Source: Castor canadensis
Taxonomy: Eukaryota; Chordata; Mammalia; Rodentia; Castoridae
Length of the DNA stretch: 64,000 nt
Assembly (NCBI RefSeq): GCF_047511655.1
Contig: NC_133389.1
Span: forward strand, 148,020,473-148,084,472
Direction: 5' to 3'
Part shown: positions 58,946 through 64,000 of the stretch, one piece after another
Position numbering within the stretch: position 1 is the stretch's first letter
How the letters are laid out: every line of letters starts with the position of its first letter
Position numbers and translations under genes: made by a program
The notes under the pieces: generated by a model
Databases searched by the model: none
Told to the model about the DNA's origin: nothing
Seen by the model: only the letters and a program-made list of their open reading frames with translations

Positions 58946-59666
58946 TTTAGTTTGAATAGACTTTAACACAGAAGGAACAATAATTCACGTGGAATGAAAA
59001 AGATAATCTCCTCTACTCCTCCCCCATGTCTTTCCAAAACAGCTAAACTTAAAATATTGTTAATGAAGTATGTAATATAAAATCCTAATCCTAATCTTGC
59101 TTTTACGTGTCCTCAAACTGAGTGCAGATTCACAAAACATTTAGAAAGATATCCTGTAAGGAATTAAGGTTTGATATGTTGAATTTTATATTGTGAAATG
59201 TAAAGTGCCTATCCAAGTAGCCTGAGTTCTGAGGGAAAAGCAAAAAATGAGAAAAGAATGTTCACAAAGAATGAGACTCAGAATGCAAGGAAAGTGCTCA
59301 AACTAAGAATAAGAAACATATGATTGGATATGAAAACAAGGTGTGCAAAGCAGTAAGACAGTTCTAATTTATAGAAAAGTATTTAGAAAAAAATTTACTT
59401 AAAATATCATGTAAACTAATACCCTCCTTACATAGTCATTACTAAACACCTCAAATTATCTTTTACCTACCCTCCTCTACCCCAATTAATTACTTTGGCT
59501 GGTAAGAACTTGTGAAAAATGCAATTAGAAGAGTCTACAGGTTTAGGGTCAAATAATCTACATTAAGATAAAAGTAGATTTAAAAATAAAGATATAAATA
59601 TAACCAAAGTATTTATACTATATTTCATATTACACTTTAAGAGGATACAGTAACCTGACAATGGAT

Positions 59667-60080
59667 TATATCAAGGGTTATCAAACTATGGCTTAAAGGT
59701 CGAACATGGCCTATCACTTATTTTGTAAATAAAATTTTAGTAGAACACAGCCATATTCATTTATATTTTGTTTGGGTTTTTTTTTAATTTTGTTTTTATA
59801 GGGGTTTAATACCAGGGCTTCACACTTGCTAGGTAGGTACTTTACCACTTGAGCCACTCTGCCAGCCCTTTTTTGTGTTGAATATTTTCGAGATAGGGTC
59901 TCCCAAACTATTTGCCTGGGCTGGCTTTGAACTGTGATCCTCCTGATCTTTGCCTCCTGAGTAGCTAGGATTACAGGCATGAGCTCTGGCTCCTAGCTGA
60001 GTTGAATAGTTTTGATAGAGACCATGTGACCTGCAGAGCTTAAACTATTTACTACTGAGCCTTTTTGCTGACCCTTGGTT
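59667..60080 (+). mobile_element. hAT-like DNA transposon fossil split by a SINE
   Basis: Left part 59667-59787 (GGGTTATCAAACTATGGCTTAAAGG ... AATAAAATTTTAGTAGAACACAGCCATATTCATTTA). Right part 59999-60080 (GAGTTGAATAGTTTTGATAGAGACCATGTGACC ... TGCTGACCCTTGG). Together they read as one common mammalian element, with the SINE at 59788-59998 in between. Confidence 0.65.
59788..59998 (-). mobile_element. Composite SINE, minus strand, nested in the hAT fossil
   Basis: Reversed ID-like part (GGGGTTTAATACCAGGGC ... TTGAGCCACTCTGCCAGCCC) then a reversed B1-like module (GAGATAGGGTCTCCCAAACTATTTGCC ... GGATTACAGGCATGAGCTC). Confidence 0.85.
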
Positions 60081-60190
60081 TAACTTTTCAGGCTGGATAC
60101 TAGTATTCATGTGGAGAATTTCAGAAATCCTGTGAAAGAAAACCTTAATAAAGTTCCCTAAGTGCCCACAGGGTGAATATATTCTTGCTA

Positions 60191-60549
60191 TGGACTGAAT
60201 GTTTGTGTCCCTTTCAAATTCATATGTTGAAACAGATTCTCCAATGTGATGGTACATGAAGATGAGACTTCTGGAAGGTAATTAGGTCATGAGAGTGGAA
60301 CCCTGGAGAATGGGATTAATACCCTTGCAAGAAGAGACAGAAAACTTGCTTTCACTCTTAGTGCTCTCCACCTGTGGGGGTACAATGAGAAGACAGACAT
60401 CTCAAACAAGGAACTCAGTCCTCACCAGATCCTGGATTTGCTAGCATCTTGATCTTGAATTTTCCAGCCTCTGAAACTGTGACAAATAAATGCTGTTGCT
60501 TGAGCAACACACTCTATGGTATAGTTGTTGTAGCAGCTGAACTAAGACA
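60191..60549 (+). repeat. MST-type MaLR (ERVL) LTR
   Basis: 359 bp from TGGACTGAATGTTTGTGTCC to GAACTAAGACA, with TCCAGCCTCTGAAACTGTGACAAATAAATG near the 3' part. This matches the MST/THE1-type LTR text from memory. No internal region follows, so it looks solitary. Confidence 0.82.
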
Positions 60550-60934
60550 ACTTTGTATTGAGGAAATAATTACCTGACTTAAAAATTATTGGAGTCTAAA
60601 AAAGTTGGGTTGCCCTTAAGTAAAGTCAAAAGCAGAAGTTATAGTTTAATAGAAACCTAAGCAAAATGAAGAAGCAATTGATAATAGTGTTTTTGAGACT
60701 ACAAAGAACAGAATTAGATTTGAGTGTCAGTATTTACAAAAACATCAAGAGTTCTATAATAGTGAATTAAAAAAATTCCATTTTAATGATACATAAAAAT
60801 ATAAAGATTACACATAATAACTGGTATGTGATTTTTCAGTGTATGTAAGCATGTACAATGTTTAAGTTGGGGTAAGCATTATCTATCTTCTCTAACATTT
60901 ACCATTTCTTTATGATTAAAACTTTCAAAACTTT

Positions 60935-61205
60935 ATTCTCTTTTTTTCATTACATTATTATCTGTAGTCATTCCACTATATAATAGCACACTAGAACTTG
61001 CTGCTATCTATCTGTAACTAACTCAGTACCCACTGATCAATAGTTCCCCATCCTTCTACACCTCTACTCTCCTAGTTTCTGGTAACAACCATTCTACTCA
61101 CAACTTCTGTAAGATCAATGGTTTTAGATATCTCATGAATGAGATGTGGTACTTTCTTTTTTTGCGCCTCAATTATTTCACATAACATAATGATCTCCAG
61201 TTAAA
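60935..61205 (-). mobile_element. Ancient L1M-type fragment, antisense
   Basis: Plus-strand TCTGGTAACAACCATTCTACTC ... TTATTTCACATAACATAATGATCTCCAGTT is the antisense L1 3' region. Confidence 0.75.
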
Positions 61206-61248
61206 ATTCTTTTAAAAATGTTTGTTTTTAATACTTCCAAGGATTTGA

Positions 61249-61366
61249 CACTTTTTTCTTTTTTCTCACTATGTAGCCCAGGTTAGTACTGAACCCATAA
61301 TCCTCCTGCCTCAGGAGTAATCCCAAGTGCTGGGATTACAGGAAAGTGCCACTATGCCTGATACAG
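61249..61366 (-). mobile_element. B1-like SINE, minus strand
   Basis: CTCACTATGTAGCCCAGGTTAG ... CCCAAGTGCTGGGATTACAGG on plus, a B1-type text. Confidence 0.82.
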
Positions 61367-61659
61367 GATTCAACTTTTAAACTGTGATACTATTACTGTT
61401 TTATTTAAATAAAAGCTATATTTATTAGAATGTTTGTTGTAGAACTCTGCATGTCTTTACTTAATGTGGTAAACTATATTTTCCATATTTGGTTGATATT
61501 ATTCCTTATCAGTCTGTTTTCTATGGCACTGCTTATCTAGTTTCAGTAACGTCAACCAGTATGGAAGACCAAAAAGCTCTCTTAGAATTAGGAAGATGTA
61601 GCTGAAGACATCATTCCTTACAAACATTTATTACAAGTAAAATAAAGTGACTCTATACA

Positions 61660-61868
61660 AATTTTTTTTTTTTTGTGGTATGGCTGGGTTGAACTCAGGC
61701 AACTTGCTAGGGAAGTATTCTATCACTTGAGTCATGTCCCCAGTGCATTTATAAATTTTTTTGAGACAGGGTCTCAACTATGTAGACCAGGCTGGCCTCA
61801 AACTTGTGATCTTCCTCTTGTCTCTGCCTTCCAAGTGCTGGGATTACAGGTTTGTACCATCACACCCA
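61660..61868 (-). mobile_element. ID-like plus B1-like SINE, minus strand
   Basis: Poly(T), GGTTGAACTCAGGCAACTTGC, ACTTGAGTCATGTCCCCAG, then GAGACAGGGTCTCAACTATGTAGACCAGGCTGGCC ... AAGTGCTGGGATTACAGG. Confidence 0.85.
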
Positions 61869-61933
61869 TCATGTGTATGTGCACCACGGAAACTTTTGGC
61901 AGTCTATTGAAGCCTATCAGAATTTTTCTGAGA

Positions 61934-62134
61934 ATAATTTTTTTTTGTGGTACTGGGGTTTGAACTCAGGGCCTATGACTTGAACCACTCCACCAGACCT
62001 TTCTTTGTGATGGGTTTTTTTGAGATAGTGTTTCATGAACTATTTGCCTAGGCTGGCTTTGAACTATGATCCTCCTGAACTCTGCTTTCTGAGTAGCTAG
62101 GATTATAGGAGCAAGCCACTGATGCCTGCTGACA
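61934..62134 (-). mobile_element. Composite SINE, minus strand
   Basis: GTGGTACTGGGGTTTGAACTCAGGGCC ... ACCACTCCACCAGACC, then a reversed 7SL-like module GAGATAGTGTTTCATGAAC ... TAGCTAGGATTATAGG. Confidence 0.85.
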
Positions 62135-62174
62135 AAAATATTTTTAAATACATAATAAATTATCAGGCTTATTA

Positions 62175-62473
62175 TTTAAGGCATGGACCCCAGTGGTGGC
62201 ACTATTTTGGGAGGCTCTGGAAACCTTAGGAAGTGGGGCCTAGCTAGAGGAAGTAGGTTAATAGGGGTGAGTCCTTGGGGGGCATACCTTGTCCCATCTC
62301 TTTTCTTTCTGCTTCCTGTGTGTGACCAGATGAACAGCCTTTGCCACCACGGGCCCAGAAGCAACAGAGCCAAGGAATATGGACTGAAACCTCTGAAACT
62401 GTGAGCCAAAATAAATCCTTCCTTCCTAAGTTATATCAGGTATTTTTGTCACAGCAATAAAAAGTCCATCACA
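62175..62473 (+). repeat. MaLR/ERVL-type LTR, probably the 5' LTR of a partial element
   Basis: Text such as GGAAACCTTAGGAAGTGGGGCC, TGCTTCCTGTGTGTGACC and CTGTGAGCCAAAATAAATCC (poly(A) signal) ends in ATCACA at 62473. Eight bases on, TTGGTACCAG (62481-62490) resembles the ERVL/MaLR primer-binding site. The exact family is not certain. Confidence 0.65.
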
Positions 62474-62578
62474 GAAAAAATTGGTACCAGACAGTGTGGT
62501 CATTGTTGTGACTAAACCTACCTGTGGCTCTTAAGTCTTTTGAACTGGTTTATGAAAGAATGGAAGAATTTGGAAAAG

Positions 62579-62667
62579 TTTTTTTTTTTTATGGTGCTAG
62601 GGTTTGAACTCAGGACCTTGAGCTTGCTAGGCAGGCACTCCACCTCTTGAGCCATGCCTCCAGCCCT
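62579..62667 (-). mobile_element. ID-like SINE with perfect target-site duplication
   Basis: 89 bp: poly(A) (T on plus), then the reversed module GGGTTTGAACTCAGGACC ... TTGAGCCATGCCTCCAGCCC. Flanked by GAATTTGGAAAAG at 62566-62578 and 62668-62680. Its length and clean duplication show that the ID-like module can move on its own. Confidence 0.93.
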
Positions 62668-62688
62668 GAATTTGGAAAAGCTGAATTT

Positions 62689-63295
62689 GGTAAATGGATG
62701 GAATTGGAGAACATCATTCTGAGTGAGGTTAGCCTGGCTCAAAAGACCAAAAATCGTATGTTCTCCCTCATATGTGGACATTAGATCAAGGGCAAACACA
62801 ACAAGGGGATTGGACTATGAGCACATGATAAAAGCGAGAGCACACAAGGGAGGGGTGCGGATAGGTAAGACACCTAAAAAACTAGCTAGCATTTGTTGCC
62901 CTTAACGCAGAGAAACTAAAGCAGATACCTTAAAGCAAATGAGGCCAATAGGAAAAGGGGACCAGGAACTAGAGAAAAGGTTAGATCAAAAAGAATTAAC
63001 CTAGAAGGTAACACCCACACACAGGAAATCAATGTGAGTCAATGCCCTGTATAGCTATCCTTATCTCAACCAACAAAACCCCTTGTTCCTTCCTATTATT
63101 GCTTATACTCTCTCTACAACAAAATTAGAGATAAGGGCAAAATAGTTTCTGCTGGGTATTGAGGGGGGGAGCGGGAGGGGGCGGAGTGGGTGGTAAGGGA
63201 GGGGGTGGGGGCAGGGGGGAGAAATGAACCAAGCCTTGTATGCACATATGAATAATAAAAGAAAAATGAAAAAAAAAAAAAAAAAAAAAAAAAAA
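62689..63295 (+). mobile_element. 5'-truncated young L1 3' end inside the MaLR-like element
   Basis: It starts in the last codons of ORF2 (GGTAAATGGATGGAATTGGAG, C-terminus at 62781) and then has the 3' UTR with the G-rich tract (63163-63222) and a poly(A) run of about 27 A (63269-63295). No clear target-site duplication was found. Confidence 0.92.
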
Positions 63296-64000
63296 GATGT
63301 GGGGTAGAGAAGCCCTGGAATGCTGTCAGCAGAGCCTATAAGTCATTCTGATGGGAGCTTAAAAAGACCATAATGCCAATAGAATGTGGACAGTAAAGGC
63401 CCTCATGAGGGCTTCAATGGGGGTAAGGACTCTATTGGAATTGGACTAGATGCCATACATGTCACACTGTAGGAAAGAACTTGTCTACACTTTGTCCATG
63501 CCTGAGACTTTTTGTGAGGCTGAGTTTGAAGGTGATGGACTAATTAATCTGATGGAAGAAATTTCATGGCATCCCAGCATTCAGGCTGTGGCATGGTCAT
63601 TACTAGCTGCTTGTAGCAATGTTTATAGTGAGACTAGAAGCAAAAGAGCAGTGCAAAGAGACTTGAAAAATGTGGAGTTTGACTAGAATAAAAGGACTGT
63701 GTTTAATGTTTTTGATAAGAAGGGCAGAGTTGTTAGATTCACTAAAAAGGAAGCCACTACTTTGTACCTGGACAATAGGTAAAGTTCCTTGAGGGCGTTT
63801 CAGGAATCTGGACCCCACCCATCACAGGTTCAAGGATGTAATGGTTTCAATTTATTTGAAAAACTCTGCTTTGAGAAGAGAGCTACAGGGTGGATTCCCT
63901 TGCAAGGGCCACCTAAGGAAGTGTTTCCTGGCATTTAGCCATCCAGACATTCAGAGTCTGCAACAGTTGTGGTCCAAGTGGGTCTGGTTACTCACTGAGC

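Larger units (their letters stand above)
56212..64000 (-). other. BOLL: BOLL last intron (part), repeat-filled
   Basis: Inferred intron upstream (on the minus strand) of the terminal exon. It contains SINEs, hAT and Tigger fossils, an MST-type LTR, antisense L1M and a nested MaLR/L1/SINE stack. No further BOLL exon was found by eye. Confidence 0.65.
62474..64000 (+). mobile_element. MaLR-like internal region, interrupted twice
   Basis: Internal sequence at 62474-62578, 62668-62688 and 63296-64000, broken by a SINE (62579-62667) and an L1 3' end (62689-63295). A 78-codon open segment (63450-63686) may be a gag-like remnant, with no recognisable catalytic domain. It runs off the window edge, so a 3' LTR may lie beyond. 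Confidence 0.55.

Noticed and set aside
1-64000. CRISPR arrays, operons, phage or bacterial defence systems
   Set aside because: There are no regularly spaced identical repeats with unique spacers. The window is mammalian, with one intronless gene, the end of another gene, and retroelements.
56212-64000. Further BOLL coding exons in the intron
   Set aside because: I looked by eye for the RRM and DAZ-repeat coding text on the minus strand and found none. A spliced alignment would settle it.

Overview
This window is nuclear DNA from a placental mammal, almost certainly a rodent. The interspersed repeats (B1/7SL-like modules fused to a tRNA/ID-like module, several LINE-1 (L1) copies of one young lineage, MaLR LTRs, MER5/Tigger fossils) are rodent-type. 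From memory, the composite SINE and the young L1 look most like those of beaver (Castor, Castorimorpha). That genus-level guess is an inference, because no database was searched.

Layout. 1-25.0 kb is a dense transposon stack: a decayed L1 (1-4583), pieces of older L1s with SINEs inside them, a second L1 5' UTR (6551-7533), a decayed class I endogenous retrovirus with paired LTRs (7534-15473, itself carrying an L1 insertion), a deleted L1 (15474-17910), two SINEs, an old L1 (about 18.8-21.75 kb) and small L1M, ID and MER5-like fragments. 25.2-28.4 kb holds the one complete host gene, the intronless MARS2 (mitochondrial methionyl-tRNA synthetase), with a CpG-rich promoter carrying NRF1, ETS and inverted CCAAT motifs. 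28.4-54.3 kb is AT-rich intergenic DNA with scattered SINEs, two small young L1 3'-end insertions, a Tigger-like transposon, and one nearly intact 6.6-kb L1 on the minus strand (39967-46610). 54.35-64 kb is the 3' end of a minus-strand gene that I assign to BOLL (boule homologue). The evidence is its terminal coding exon (56188-56211, ending TVWSIHY-stop behind a good splice acceptor), the expected MARS2-BOLL order and orientation, and a plausible poly(A) signal at 54378. The rest of the window is BOLL intron filled with repeats.

How the parts relate. MARS2 charges mitochondrial tRNA-Met, and its promoter has the NRF1 site typical of nuclear genes for mitochondrial proteins. BOLL is a germline RNA-binding protein, and only its last few codons and 3' UTR are here. 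The two genes converge. The gap between them is about 26 kb here, of which the young L1 accounts for about 6.6 kb.

I found no CRISPR array, operon, phage or bacterial-type system. The most noteworthy items are the young L1, whose ORF2 is broken only by one extra A in a homopolymer, the modular SINE family with a variable number of 7SL-like units, and the layered ERV/L1/SINE insertions.
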